Positions 1 to 10,052 of a stretch of DNA of 37,500 nucleotides are shown one piece after another. A program made the position numbers and the translations under genes. Origin of the DNA: Tubiluchus corallicola (Eukaryota > Priapulida > Priapulimorpha > Priapulimorphida > Tubiluchidae). The number at the start of each line of letters is the position of its first letter. Positions within the stretch are counted from its first letter, which is position 1. The stretch spans positions 1 through 37,500 of the forward strand of contig JAQGDQ010000909.1 of the NCBI GenBank assembly GCA_030141605.1, read 5' to 3'. Below the pieces are notes generated by a model that had not been told where the DNA came from, did not search any database, and was given only the letters and a program-made list of their open reading frames with translations.

Positions 1-955
1 ATGGTGAGGAATGTGTCAGGTACATTGCCAAGTGGTGAGGCATGTGTCAGGTACATTGCCAGATGGTGAGGAATGTGTCAGGTACATTGCCAAGTGGTGA
101 GGAATGTCAGGCACATTGCAGGCGGTGAGGCATGTAGTCAAACACAAGGCACATTGCCAGTGGCAGGAATGTCAGGTACAATTGCAGGAGGAATGTGTCA
201 GGTACATTGCCAGGTGGTGAGACATGTGTCAGCATTGCCGGCGGAGGTATGTCAGGCATTACTGCCAGGTGGTGAGGCATGCGTCAGGCATTTCCCTAGC
301 GGTGAGGCACGTGTCAGGTACATTGCCAGGTGGCGAGGCATGTGTCAGGTACATTGCCAGGTGGTGAGACATGTGTCAGGTACATTGCCAGGTGGTGAGG
401 CATGTGTCAGGTACATTGCCAGGTGGTGAGGCACGTGTCAGGTACTTGCCAAGTGGTGAGGCACGTGTCAGGTACATTGCCAGGTGGCGAGGCATGTGTC
501 AGGTACATTGCCAGGTGGTGAGACATGTGTCAGGTACATTGCCAGGTGGTGAGGCATGTGTCAGGTACATTGCCAGGTGGTGAGGCATGTGTCAGGTACA
601 TTGCCAGGTGGTGCGGCATGTGTCAGGTACATTGCCAAGTGGTGAGGCATGTGTCAGGTACATTGCCAGGTGGTGAGGCATGTGTCAGGTACATTGCCAG
701 GTGGTGCGGCATGTGTCAGGTACATTGCCAGGTGGTGAGGCATGTGTCAGGTACATTGCCAGGTGGTGAGGCATGTGTCAGGTACATTGCCAGGTGGTGA
801 GGCATGTGTCAGGTACATTGCCAGGTGGTGAGGCATGTGTCAGGTACATTGCCAGGTGGTGAGGCATGTGTCAGGTACATTGCCAGGTGGTGAGGCATGT
901 GTCAGGTACATTGCCAGGTAGTGAGGCATGTGTCAGGTACATTGCCAGGTGGTGT
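1..955. repeat. 31-bp minisatellite, about 30 copies
   Basis: The stretch is a head-to-tail array whose unit contains GGTGAGGCATGTGTCAGG followed by TACATTGCCAGGT. The period is 31 bp. Copies on the left are more diverged (AGTGG, GACATG, missing bases), while those from about 330 to 950 are nearly identical. Because 31 is not a multiple of three, three units give a repeating 31-residue pseudo-protein, so the open frames here are artefacts. The array runs off the left edge, so its full length is unknown. It may lie inside an intron of the gene whose exon is at 1285. Confidence 0.97.
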
Positions 956-969
956 TAACATTCACTTAC

Positions 970-1160
970 TTGACTTCTGGTAGAACAGATTTTGTCCTGG
1001 AGTGGAAAACAGCCAAACAGTGGCCGGCACTTGTAAGAGAATTGTAGTTCACTTCGCCTGCAGTTAAGTCAGCGCTCAACAGATGGCGTGCTTCAATGTC
1101 TGCTTGGTTTGCAACAAACTTGGGAAAAGAAATCGTAATATTCACAACTGATTTGCGCAT
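970..1160 (-). CDS. Candidate first coding exon, unrecognised protein
   Basis: An ATG at 1160 opens a 63-codon frame, followed at the 3' end by a consensus donor: ACTTAC at 964-969 reads GTAAGT on the minus strand, leaving phase 2. The peptide begins MRKSVVNITISFPKF and ends CLAVFHSRTKSVLPEV. It has mixed composition with no low-complexity sequence, which looks like real coding sequence rather than chance. I do not recognise the family. The next exon would lie inside or beyond the 31-bp minisatellite. It is arranged head-to-head with the plus-strand exon at 1285. It could also be a chance open frame next to a fortuitous donor. Confidence 0.35.
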
Positions 1161-1284
1161 AGAGTGATGTGTTATGTTTGGTGTTTAATATACATGTACC
1201 TATACACCAGCCTCAACTGGTCAGTTTTTAACACTTGTTTTTGTTTTTGTTTGTTTTACTAATCAATAATCATTATTATTACAG

Positions 1285-1410
1285 GGTTTGGACACGTCGC
1301 AGCCAGTTATTCAAGTTGGTAATCAAGTGTTCACTGGACACTATGAAGATGTTGTTGGTACAGCTGTGTTCTTTTCTGAAAATAATTTCCACATAATTTC
1401 ATCAGCTTAG
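1285..1410 (+). CDS. Exon of TFIIIC subunit 6 (GTF3C6-like), partial
   Basis: An acceptor (ATTATTATTACAG) ends at 1284, and the exon then reads GLDTSQPVIQVGNQVFTGHY, EDVVGTAVFFSE and ends ISSA before TAG at 1408-1410. From memory of the family, this matches the conserved core of the small TFIIIC subunit GTF3C6/TFC7, which has G-DT-P-QV--VF-G-YED--GT-F-E in the same order. TFIIIC binds the internal promoters of tRNA genes in the nucleus and recruits TFIIIB for RNA polymerase III. Upstream coding exons are not visible between the minisatellite and this exon, so they lie off the window or are lost. The animal protein usually continues past this core with a poorly conserved tail, whereas here it stops after about ten residues. 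It may therefore be a short form, a misjudged exon end, or a fragment. Confidence 0.65.
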   Translation, partial: GLDTSQPVIQVGNQVFTGHYEDVVGTAVFFSENNFHIISSA

Positions 1411-2060
1411 GAGTCCAAAGAAGATAACAATAAAGCCCAGGACACAATGACTGTGGAAAAATGTCAGATAATTTATATTAATAATTAGCAAACTAATCTT
1501 GGCCATAAAAAAGCTCAGAAACACTATTCAGATAAACAGAAATAATAATAATTTTACCTGGCCATTTTCCATAATTTCAACCAACCGAGACGGTAAGTTT
1601 GAAAACGCAGATGACGCCATATCAGCAACAGCTGTATGTGTAATTAATATCACAGAAACTACAGCAAACAATAATAATGGTAACAACTGGAATTTGGCCA
1701 TGCAGATGAATCTGAAAAATCGAAAAAAGAATGTTTAGACGTGTTCAGACTAGCAAGTTTTCTCACCACGTGACTCGCAAAAGTTGTTCAGATTAGAAAG
1801 CCAAACTTCCTATTCACATCAAGTGCTTTGGCCATATCAAACAGTACGATATGAACAGAGTAATCGGTAGTGGAGATGATTTTTTTTCGTTAGGAGTTTA
1901 AAGCAAAGAACTAAGTCACCTGTGTTCCTCTCCTTGTTTATATATATATAAACATATATATGGCTGATATGCTGCTACTGTTATAAACACACAACACAGG
2001 AACACAAGATTACAACTCCGTCCACTGACTTACCCAACATCAGAATGTTTACCTAAACAG
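1411..2060. other. Non-coding gap with a polyadenylation signal
   Basis: A consensus AATAAA lies at 1429-1434, nineteen bases after the TAG of the GTF3C6-like exon, and fits its 3' end. The open frame at 1499-1738 is Asn-rich with AAT runs and no recognisable domain. A donor-like GGTAAGTTTG sits inside it near 1592, but I could not place a convincing exon. TA-rich sequence lies at about 1939-1961. Confidence 0.5.
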
Positions 2061-2249
2061 TATCAAAGCAGTACGGGAAATCATCAGAATCGGAACTTCC
2101 AAATTCCAAAGACGCAAATTTATGCCAAAGCATTGACCAAGGCTAAGGATTCTGCGAACATCGTCCGCTGTTTCAGATCTGTTATTAATGGGTTGCCTCT
2201 GTATAAACGAGATTACCTTGCTACCTGTGATAATGATACTACCACATAG
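2061..2249 (+). CDS. Candidate terminal exon, unrecognised protein
   Basis: An acceptor (TTTACCTAAACAG) ends at 2060, and an open frame of 62 codons runs in phase 0 to TAG at 2247-2249. The peptide includes QIPKTQIYAKALTKAKDSAN, then VRCFRSVINGLPLYKRDYLA. It is basic, of balanced composition and without repeats, which argues for real coding origin. There is no internal Met start, so it would be a last exon. I do not recognise the family. It is not obviously the tail of GTF3C6. No partner exon with a matching donor was found upstream, so it may be a relic. Confidence 0.35.
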   Translation, partial: YQSSTGNHQNRNFQIPKTQIYAKALTKAKDSANIVRCFRSVINGLPLYKRDYLATCDNDTTT

Positions 2250-2372
2250 AGACAGCTTGTGTAGGGCAGAAGATAATAATCATCAGCACGTTTGCAGAAC
2301 ATCTCAGGATGTGACGACGGCGAAGATGATGTTGTATTACTTGCTGACTCAATAAAATTATTATTACAAAAA

Positions 2373-2448
<76 letters not shown>

Positions 2449-3045
2449 AGTAAATTAAATATTATTGATGATGTAGTAAATTATACAACCGACATCATAG
2501 CATTACATCACCAAAGTTATTTATTACTCAGCTCATGATACCTCTGATATGAATTATGCTATTATACAATTTAACTTTTTCCATAATAATTATTATTTTT
2601 GCAAACTACCTTCTATTTATAGTATCAAGCAAGTGCATGACTTCATTTTTGCAACAATACTCAGTACCGTTGTCGGGAACTTGGGCATTTTTTGCTTTAA
2701 TATTCTGGACTGGTGCTTAAATTTGGCAACAAGTTCGAATACGTAATTCCCGTTCCAGACTCGGCCGAAATAAATACAAAATTGCAAATACTGTATCTTT
2801 TTACTTGTATTTTTTTGAACTGATGAGCACAGCGGTAAATTGGAAATTTGAATTTTTATATTAAAACTTACCAAGTTTTAGTACAACACATTCAATATCT
2901 CACAGTAGCACTGTACCTCAAATTCAATTACAACGGTTGATGCTCACCCCCTACCAAGCTGTTACCTCCTGTGGAGGCTACAGTTGCTGAAATAATCGGG
3001 TTATTCTTGTTAATCTTCTAGCTGGTCTGACTTCTTTTTCTTTAG
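2250..3045. other. Intergenic or intronic sequence with an ATT microsatellite
   Basis: No convincing gene is present. An uninterrupted (ATT)n tract occupies about 2373-2448. Short open frames on both strands at 2549-2874 overlap each other, are rich in Phe, Asn and Ile, and look like AT-rich background. Confidence 0.6.
2373..2448. repeat. (ATT)n microsatellite
   Basis: About 25 uninterrupted ATT triplets, followed by AAGTAAATTAAAT. A simple sequence repeat with no coding role. Confidence 0.97.
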
Positions 3046-3309
3046 GGTTATTTTGCTGAAGGTTTTAATAATAATGCTGCTTTTACTGTTAGAAGTGCTC
3101 GCTTGTCATTTTTTTACCCATGGTTAGCAGTTACAGTACATGTAAAACTGCAAAAGTTTGACAGAGCTGAAGTTCTCGTATCGGCTCAGGATTGCAGGTT
3201 TTATTTTTGTTTGAACAAAGATGTGTGCAAGAATTTAGCCGGAAGTTGTGTGCATCTACAAGTTGCTTTGCGTAAAAAGGCAAGAAAGAAGAAAATAATT
3301 GAATTTTGA
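3046..3309 (+). CDS. Candidate terminal exon, unrecognised protein
   Basis: A pyrimidine tract with acceptor (CTTCTTTTTCTTTAG) ends at 3045. The frame GGT TAT TTT GCT then stays open for 87 codons to TGA at 3307-3309. The peptide begins GYFAEGFNNNAAFTVRSARL. A middle part, VTVHVKLQKFDRAEVLVSAQ, is followed by four cysteines (DCRFYFCLNKDVCKNLAGSC) and a very basic end (RKKARKKK). It reads like a genuine exon but I cannot assign a family. No upstream exon with a compatible donor is evident nearby, so it could be a last exon of a gene with long introns or a remnant. Confidence 0.4.
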   Translation, partial: GYFAEGFNNNAAFTVRSARLSFFYPWLAVTVHVKLQKFDRAEVLVSAQDCRFYFCLNKDVCKNLAGSCVHLQVALRKKARKKKIIEF

Positions 3310-5215
3310 TTCTAAATCACTTAATTCTAATAGATCCTTGGTGTAAGCGGCCAATGACCTACCCTTTTTTACAGATTTTCTAACGAAGTGAGTATATTAA
3401 CTCAAAACCAGAGTTGCTATTTAATTTTAAATAACGATTATTTTAATAATGCAATGGAAACAGGCTGTTTTTATTACAAGGTCTACTAGTGAGTTTATTA
3501 CTTTGCAACACCTATGTCGTAATTTAAATCGCTTTAAATGATATTTTAATATACATTAAATATTAATGTTCAAGGCTTTGTTGTGTGGTTATTTGTTGAA
3601 GAGGAGAAACATCATATCGCAGAGAATATAGTTTATTGAAGTGCAAAAACATCCGTAATATTAACGCAAAGCAGTGAACTACTAAAGCAAGAGCAAATAC
3701 ATGCAGTTACAGGACAAGTCATAACTAACTTCTCAACTATCCACTGCAGTGCTCTGACACTGCTTGCATTCGTTTTAATAAGCTATTATTAGAAAATCTA
3801 TTTTTAGATTTAACATCAATTCTCTTCTTAGTATTGACTTATGCTGACTTGCTTCATTTGCTGACTTGCTACTCAATGGTCAGGTAGTAATATTGCAAGA
3901 TAACTGTACAAGCTGGAGTAATGTAATCTGATTCAGAAGCGCGCCAGTGCTTATGGCAGAACGGATGAATTTACATGTTTGTGGTTCTTATTTTAGCATA
4001 CCGGTTCAGGGTTAACTAACATTATATCGGATACAGACGGTGTTTTATATTGCTAACTTTAAGCAATTAATTCTGCAGTAATAATTTTATGAAAAATTTT
4101 ATTTTACAAAATAATAAAATATTTGAAAAATTAGCAAATATAAAATATTTGCTCTTAATCCTATCACTATTATTTTGATCTATTTTTGGTTTAGAGTAAA
4201 AATTAAAGTTCCCCCCACAGAAATTAGTTCGGGAGGCAAACTAATAGGGTTGGGGTTAGTGTTATGGTTGGGATTAGGGTTAGTGACGGCTTGTGGTTAG
4301 GGTTAGGGTTAGAGTATTTAAACTGTGTGGGATTTTGTAACCTCCTTCCCTGCCTTATTGTAAAATTGAACTTAAACAAGCATAGTGCATGGCATTTTGC
4401 ACCCAGTAGAAATAGGTTTGAGGTTAGTGAAAATTATTAAAGTCTTTAAACTTTTTTAAATCTAAAAATGACTGCAGAACGTGGTGTAAAACATTGTTTC
4501 CGTTCGGACTTGTAAATTTATAAAATGTTTGGTTCTTAGCACGGACTGGAATGCATACCATCATCATTTTCTACATCTACAAAAGTTAACAAAATGAGAA
4601 AAACAGTAACTGTGGCAGAGATGATGCCTGTCAGAAATGAATTCTGATTAAGATTAATCGTGTAATATGTATAACAAACAGCAAAAATGATTACGTAGAA
4701 AAATGAATTATTTAGGCATAATATGCTGTCGATTGGTAATTAATGACACCATCACCAATATTAACTTTGCAGAAAATATATAAAGTAAATTTGTAAGATT
4801 GCTTGCATATGTCACAACTAAACTAAGCATTACAAGCTATAAATGAATTATAAATCTAAACAATTTATGAAAACGAGTTAATTATTAATTATTTACTTTA
4901 ATCACTATTGAAGCAATTCTTGTTAACGTTTTTGCAAACCCGATTATAACTCCTTTATTGATGTAATTATAACTCTGTTATTGATGTTGTCGTTAATGTG
5001 GCATCCAGATTTCAATCAAATAATATCTTTTCTCTTCTTCATTCTCACAAACTGTTCCTGCATAATTAGACTCGCATTCTGGTAGAATACGTACCTAAAG
5101 TCTGTTGTTTATGACATCATTCATTTTGACGTGATTACGATAGCAACAGTTGCCAGTCACTAAGCATAAACTGACTGTTAGTTTGCAGAAGGTTTAACGT
5201 GAGAAAGTTCAATTA
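3310..5215. other. Gene-free region upstream of the intronless LRR gene
   Basis: I see no coding sequence. It holds telomere-like repeats (4245-4313), then from about 4614 the left arm of the inverted repeat. The last 600 bp before the gene are well conserved in the right arm, so both copies share the same presumed promoter. A CRE-like TTGACGTGATTACG lies near 5128, but no clear TATA box stands close to the start codon. Confidence 0.6.
4245..4313. repeat. Interstitial telomere-type repeats (TTAGGG variants)
   Basis: About eleven degenerate units such as AGGGTTGGGGTTAG, ATTAGGGTTAG and GGTTAGGGTTAGGGTTAG. TTAGGG is the telomere motif of most animals except most arthropods and many nematodes. 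An internal location suggests an interstitial telomeric sequence, for example from break repair. Confidence 0.8.
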
Positions 5216-7233
5216 ATGCCGATGAAGAACCAACAAATCTTTATCACATTTTCACTTCTTGCTGCGATTAATGTGCTCAGCATTGGAAGTAGAAATGCAA
5301 ACTTTAGTCTTCGATCTAATAAACGAATAAAGCGGATTAGCATAACCTTTTGGACAACGCTACTTGACGACAAATGTAAGAAATGGATTGACAAAAATGT
5401 TCGAGTTATCTGCGATGTGAAAATACTTAACTGCGAAAAGTGGAAAAAGTTAAAAAAGAATATCCTGGGATTTGGCAATCGTAAGGTGGATGATTTTATT
5501 ATGTCAAATTTAGAAAATGGTGATTTACCGGCAAAGAGCTTTTTAGAAGGCTTGGAGATTGTAAAAGTTCAACTGCGTAATTTTAAAAATATCACCAGAA
5601 TTGGAAAACACTTTCTGAATGCAACGTCAGTCAAAATACTTAGAATTGCGGGTTTCGCACAGCTACAGTACATATACGAATTTTCATTTGCTAATTTACT
5701 ATCTTTGCGTGAACTTTTCATTGAAGATTGTCCATTGTTTTTCACGACTAAACATACTCCACCATTCTTTTTTCGCAATCAGAAATGGCTTCAGCGCATA
5801 CACGTAGCAAACACTAGTCTTACAACAATGAAAATGCCACTCCTTTACTCTGAAGACATCATAAAAAATATCAGCCTTTACTTCGATGCAAATCCTCTAA
5901 TTTGTCAATGTAGGACGGAATGGATGGTGTTGGAACCTTGGAAAAAAAAAGAAATATACTGTGATCAAATGCCTTATGCAGAAGGAAAGGCAAGAAAAAA
6001 GATCGGAACAATTGAGTACAAACCTGAAGACTTCTGTATTCCTTGGGTCCGTGCAAACGTTCCTGGGAGGGAGGCTATTCATCCAGGTTGTACTAGTTAC
6101 GATCGTCGTAAGAAAGTTGTTTGTAGTGACATGAAAATTAATGGCACGATGATGCAGCAGCTGTTTGACAAGCTTCAACGGTATTTGGTTCGCAAGATAG
6201 ATAGTTTTATTTTGAGCAACTGCAAAAACGAGGAACTACCAGAAGACTTTTTATATGGCTTTGCTATTGTTAATCTTACAATGAAACAATTTGATAACGT
6301 TTCCAAACTTAAAAAGTACTTTCTAAAGGCAAGAAGCGTTTACAGAATTAAAATCAACAATTTTCCAAAGTTGGAGGTTATTGATGAATATGCATTTGCT
6401 GGGTTAAACTTGCTCGAACTTGAAATCAAAGACTGCCCAATGGTTCAGCAATTGAAATTACAACTGCGGGGTGGTGAACTGCTCAATCACTTGCTTATAG
6501 AGGGCACTAGTATCACAACACTAGACAGGCCAACATTTGACAGAAAAGTTTCTGTTAATATGAACATTCACATTTTGAGAAATCCTATAATTTGTAATTG
6601 CCGGATCGCGTGGGTGTTAAGTGAAGTCTGGAAAAGATCTGAAGTACAATGCAAACATCTCCCTAATGCAATACTAAAAGAAAATGGGCCAGTTAGTACG
6701 GATAAATTGAATGCTATAGACATTTGTCCACCCGGAAAATGCAGTTTTGAGAGAACAACTTGTTTAGTCTTGTCACAACTGCCCTGCAAACAGATTTGTG
6801 GTGGTGCACGCATTTCAAAAATCTCTGATAGCAAAATAAATTCCAGCAGATTGATAGATATTGCAAATAACATGACAAACGGTCCGTCAGAACTAAAAAT
6901 TTATTTTTACCAAGAAGAAAGGTTGCCAAGCAAGTTTCTTGATAAAAAAAATGTTACAGCACTAATATTTGAAAAATCTGCATTTGTCTGTCTGTTTGAG
7001 AATGATCTCCCACCCAGCCTTGAATACTTCACTGTAAACTACAGCAAAGAATTAAAGGAAGTGCATTACAATGCTTTCTATCGGTTAAAGCGTTTGAAAG
7101 CAGTGAGCTTTATTGCCTGTGAAGCATTGGAGACAGCTAACTTGGATCTTCGAAATAGTCCCTTGATCAATTCCATCATCTTTGCTCAGGAATCAACAAT
7201 CAAACACATGTCAATGCCAGTTCTGCATCCAGA
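4614..7233 (+). repeat. Left arm of a large inverted repeat
   Basis: The segment matches the reverse complement of 33888-36930. Similarity starts near GGCAGAGATGATGCC at 4614, covers about 600 bp of upstream sequence, and runs through the intronless gene to CTGCATCCAGA at 7233, where the partner abruptly becomes (GA)n. The arms are separated by about 26.7 kb containing the tandem LRR genes. Only this arm retains an intact gene. Confidence 0.9.
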
Positions 7234-8068
7234 CGTTAATACCAACAACGTGAATTTCACTCTGACTGGAAGTAGGCTGGTTTGTGACTGTGAAATGTAC
7301 TGGATGTTTCAGGTTAGCTGGGCTTCCAGAGAAGTTGACTGTTATGAACCTAAAATACCTCATACAGTGATGACTATTGATATGATTGAATGCGATCAGC
7401 CACCTACAACAACCGTAAGACCTCCCAGCGAAACGTGCAGTATCAGTGTGAGCAGTTGCACCATATTCTCTGAAGATCCTTGTGAACTTTACTGTGGACA
7501 ACTTGGAGTAATTGATCATCAGGCGATGCAACAAATATCAACAGAGATTAAAATGTACATGTATGGATTAGTTATCTTCAACTATGTGGGAAATCGGCTT
7601 CCTGGAGAGTTCCTGAAAGGAAAACATATCACGAAACTGACACTGCAAGAATCGTTTGTAACGACTCTGGAGGAAAAGGACATACATGGCAAAATCGAAC
7701 ATTTTGTGATGAGCGCCAATCCTTTCCTTGTGTCAATTCATCCAAAAGCATTTTTTCGTGTGGATCTTTTGAAGACAATTTCGTTTCTCTCTTGCACTCA
7801 GTTGACAACAGCTAATCTGGATCTCTCAAATAATTACAAAATTAGTCAAATCACATTTGGAATTTCAAAAATACAGCACATGTCTATGCCTGTCCTACAT
7901 AATGACACTAAACCCGAGAACGTAAAATTCCAACTCTTGGAAAGCAGACTCGTTTGTAACTGTGATGCTCAGTGGATGCTGCAGATTAATTGGCAGCAGT
8001 CTATTGTCGATTGTTGGGAGCCAAATGTAAATCATGCAGATCTAAAATTGAAAAATTTTAATTGTTGA
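5216..8068 (+). CDS. Intronless four-module secreted LRR protein, 950 aa
   Basis: A single uninterrupted frame starts with MPMKNQQIFITFSLLAAINV, a signal peptide (a second Met is two codons on). It has four similar modules: N-cap cysteines, degenerate LRRs of the LPxxFLxGxxV type, then an LRRCT-like C-cap. The C-caps are at about residues 226-249 (NPLICQCRTEW), 456-480 (NPIICNCRIAW), 686-709 (SRLVCDCEMYW) and 910-934 (SRLVCNCDAQW). N-caps begin near residues 292 (CTSYDRRKKVVC), 509 (CSFERTTC) and 741 (CSISVSSC). A Thr/Pro linker (TTTVRPP) precedes module 4. There is no transmembrane span, and it lacks the hydrophobic tail of the minus-strand paralogues, so it is probably fully secreted. Those paralogues have the same four modules split over five exons, so this gene may be a retrocopy or may have lost introns. 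LRR ectodomains bind proteins or microbial ligands; the ligand is unknown. Confidence 0.88.
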   Translation: MPMKNQQIFITFSLLAAINVLSIGSRNANFSLRSNKRIKRISITFWTTLLDDKCKKWIDKNVRVICDVKILNCEKWKKLKKNILGFGNRKVDDFIMSNLENGDLPAKSFLEGLEIVKVQLRNFKNITRIGKHFLNATSVKILRIAGFAQLQYIYEFSFANLLSLRELFIEDCPLFFTTKHTPPFFFRNQKWLQRIHVANTSLTTMKMPLLYSEDIIKNISLYFDANPLICQCRTEWMVLEPWKKKEIYCDQMPYAEGKARKKIGTIEYKPEDFCIPWVRANVPGREAIHPGCTSYDRRKKVVCSDMKINGTMMQQLFDKLQRYLVRKIDSFILSNCKNEELPEDFLYGFAIVNLTMKQFDNVSKLKKYFLKARSVYRIKINNFPKLEVIDEYAFAGLNLLELEIKDCPMVQQLKLQLRGGELLNHLLIEGTSITTLDRPTFDRKVSVNMNIHILRNPIICNCRIAWVLSEVWKRSEVQCKHLPNAILKENGPVSTDKLNAIDICPPGKCSFERTTCLVLSQLPCKQICGGARISKISDSKINSSRLIDIANNMTNGPSELKIYFYQEERLPSKFLDKKNVTALIFEKSAFVCLFENDLPPSLEYFTVNYSKELKEVHYNAFYRLKRLKAVSFIACEALETANLDLRNSPLINSIIFAQESTIKHMSMPVLHPDVNTNNVNFTLTGSRLVCDCEMYWMFQVSWASREVDCYEPKIPHTVMTIDMIECDQPPTTTVRPPSETCSISVSSCTIFSEDPCELYCGQLGVIDHQAMQQISTEIKMYMYGLVIFNYVGNRLPGEFLKGKHITKLTLQESFVTTLEEKDIHGKIEHFVMSANPFLVSIHPKAFFRVDLLKTISFLSCTQLTTANLDLSNNYKISQITFGISKIQHMSMPVLHNDTKPENVKFQLLESRLVCNCDAQWMLQINWQQSIVDCWEPNVNHADLKLKNFNC

Positions 8069-9055
8069 TTAACAAGAAAAGTTTCAGCCAGAACCCCTGT
8101 TAAGTCTTGAAGTTTTAATCATATGATAGTGTGGAATCTGTTCCTAATGTCTATAGGCTTATATATATACTAGTTTCTACTAGCCAAGTGAAATTTTATC
8201 GTTACTTGTTACAATTTGTTTTTGTATTTTTAGTAAATACACATTATGATTGTTGTAATTTTGTAATTTGTAATTTATTACCATTTCAGCTTGTATTTTT
8301 CTATTACAATTTGCATTATTATCTTTAACTATTATGCCCTATAATTAGAAAATGAAATATAGTTACATTAATTGTAACAGAACTACATTAGTATACTATA
8401 GCATGATATAGTTAGGGAAAAATTTCAAATATAATTACAAAAATTTAACAGAAGTATACTAACATAGTTACTAAACTACATAATAGTTTGTCAACAAGAA
8501 ATAGATGCTGCATGGTGGTCAAGAAGCAAAGCTTGTAAGACCACCAGGAAAAGTAAAAAAAAATGGCTTAATTTACAGGAGAGAGAATTATAGAAAAACA
8601 GGGAGTAGTTAAGGTAGAATAATAGACAGAGATAGAGAAGAAGAGAAAAGAAGTGAATTAGAAAGAAGTTCAGAAGTTCTGTTACTGTTAGCAGGTGCGA
8701 ATTGACAACTGAATTGTTATAATTCATGTGAAACTCCTTAAATCGCCTTAAAAAATTATATGACGTCATAGCAAGTTTATGCGTATATCTTACTCGCACT
8801 GAAAGGAATTTTAGTTTGTTTTCATTTTAAATCTCCCGCAATACTGTTCCGAAGTCGCCATTACATGACGTCATGCACCAAACGTAAATGAAGGGAAAAA
8901 GGCAATGTTAAATTATATCTCAAAAGACTTTCCGTGCAAATCTATATTACTTAGATTTTCGCTTACCTACTAGAAAGACTTATGTAACTAGAAAAGCAAT
9001 TATTAATTATTTAAAATGTTTTCACTAGTTGGTAAAATGTCGCTGACTCACCCTC
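8069..9055. other. Gene-free region downstream of the intronless gene
   Basis: The sequence is AT-rich with short frames only. No consensus AATAAA was seen close to the stop. Two perfect CRE palindromes, TGACGTCA, lie at 8761-8768 and 8866-8873. A purine-rich patch spans about 8578-8680. Confidence 0.6.
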
Positions 9056-10052
9056 CAGGGTGCACAACTCAATAACAAAAAACGTATTTTTAATCTTATT
9101 GACAAGATACAGTAATTTTAAATTTTATTTAGTTAGTGACTTGTGTGCTACGAATGCTCTGATTATTTTTCCAAACTTTACACAATGTTATCTAAACATG
9201 TTTCAAACGTCTTATCATCAAAATGGCCGCGTTTAACAGTCATTGCAGAAGCTTAAATTTACATGTTTTACACAGCGTGACTTCCGATTGAAGTTCTGCA
9301 CGCAAAAAGGTAGTATGTAAGTGATATAAAATTTCAAAACGAATTTCTTAAGCTTTATGTTTATGAAGGGTTTTCTTGTGCTTTAAACAAGAATGGTATT
9401 AGAATACATCCTTCTCAAATAAAATATTTACTACACATTGTTGGAAATTTTAGGTTTTAGCATTTGACGAATGTGCAGCGTTACACATTAAAATAAAGTT
9501 TTCTGGTGTCGTATTTTCCTTATACTGATACACACTATTTATAGAAGTGCCAGAGTCGAGACACTATTAAATCATCAGCTCTATGTTTGCAGCGTCATCT
9601 GTGAGCAATTTGTGAAAATGTTAGTCAGTATTCAGAAAATGCGCTTCTATAGAATTGTTGTTGGCATTTCTCTAGTTTCACTTATTCGTTCTACTAATAT
9701 AGATTTGTTTTGCGCCATTTAAAGAATTTGAAAAGTGTAAGAGGGTTATGCAATGAAAAACATTAAAGCGCACTTCATAAAAAAGCTTGAAAAATTCGTT
9801 TTGAAATGTTGCGTCACTTACATGTTGTTCTGTTGCATACTGCTTGCATCACTGATGTGCAAAACTGAGTTCAATGAAATCGCTTGAAACAAGTAAATCG
9901 CTTGAAACAAGTTTAGACAACATTATGAAATGTTTATAAAATAATCACAGCCTTCATAGCTCACTCTTTGCTAACTAAGCAAGAGATTGAATTGCTTATA
10001 TTGTCGATAAGTTCAACACCGTGTCTTTTTGGTGAGCCAGTGGTGCACACTG
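9056..10052. mobile_element. Non-autonomous DNA-transposon-like element with long inverted repeats
   Basis: The left 300 bp (9056-9350) and the reverse complement of the right 280 bp (9775-10052) align throughout at moderate identity. Outer tips are CAGGGTGCACAACT and CAGTGTGCACCACT. Inner matching blocks include TAATGTTGTCTAAACTTGTT against CAATGTTATCTAAACATGTT, and ATTTCAAAACGAATT on both arms. The CAG-type tips resemble hAT elements, but the flanking 8-bp sequences (TCACCCTC and GGAAGGCG) do not match, so no target duplication is visible. No transposase frame is inside. It is old, and its boundaries are approximate. Confidence 0.5.

Noticed and set aside
73-800. Three overlapping open frames with a repeating 31-residue peptide
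   Set aside because: They are forced by a 31-bp tandem repeat read in three phases; there is no start context or non-repeat sequence.
1499-1738. 79-residue Asn-rich frame after the GTF3C6-like exon
   Set aside because: AAT-run composition with no domain, following a polyadenylation signal; the internal donor-like site alone is not enough.
2549-2874. Overlapping frames on both strands
   Set aside because: AT-rich background with Phe/Ile/Asn bias, no splice support and no recognisable motif.
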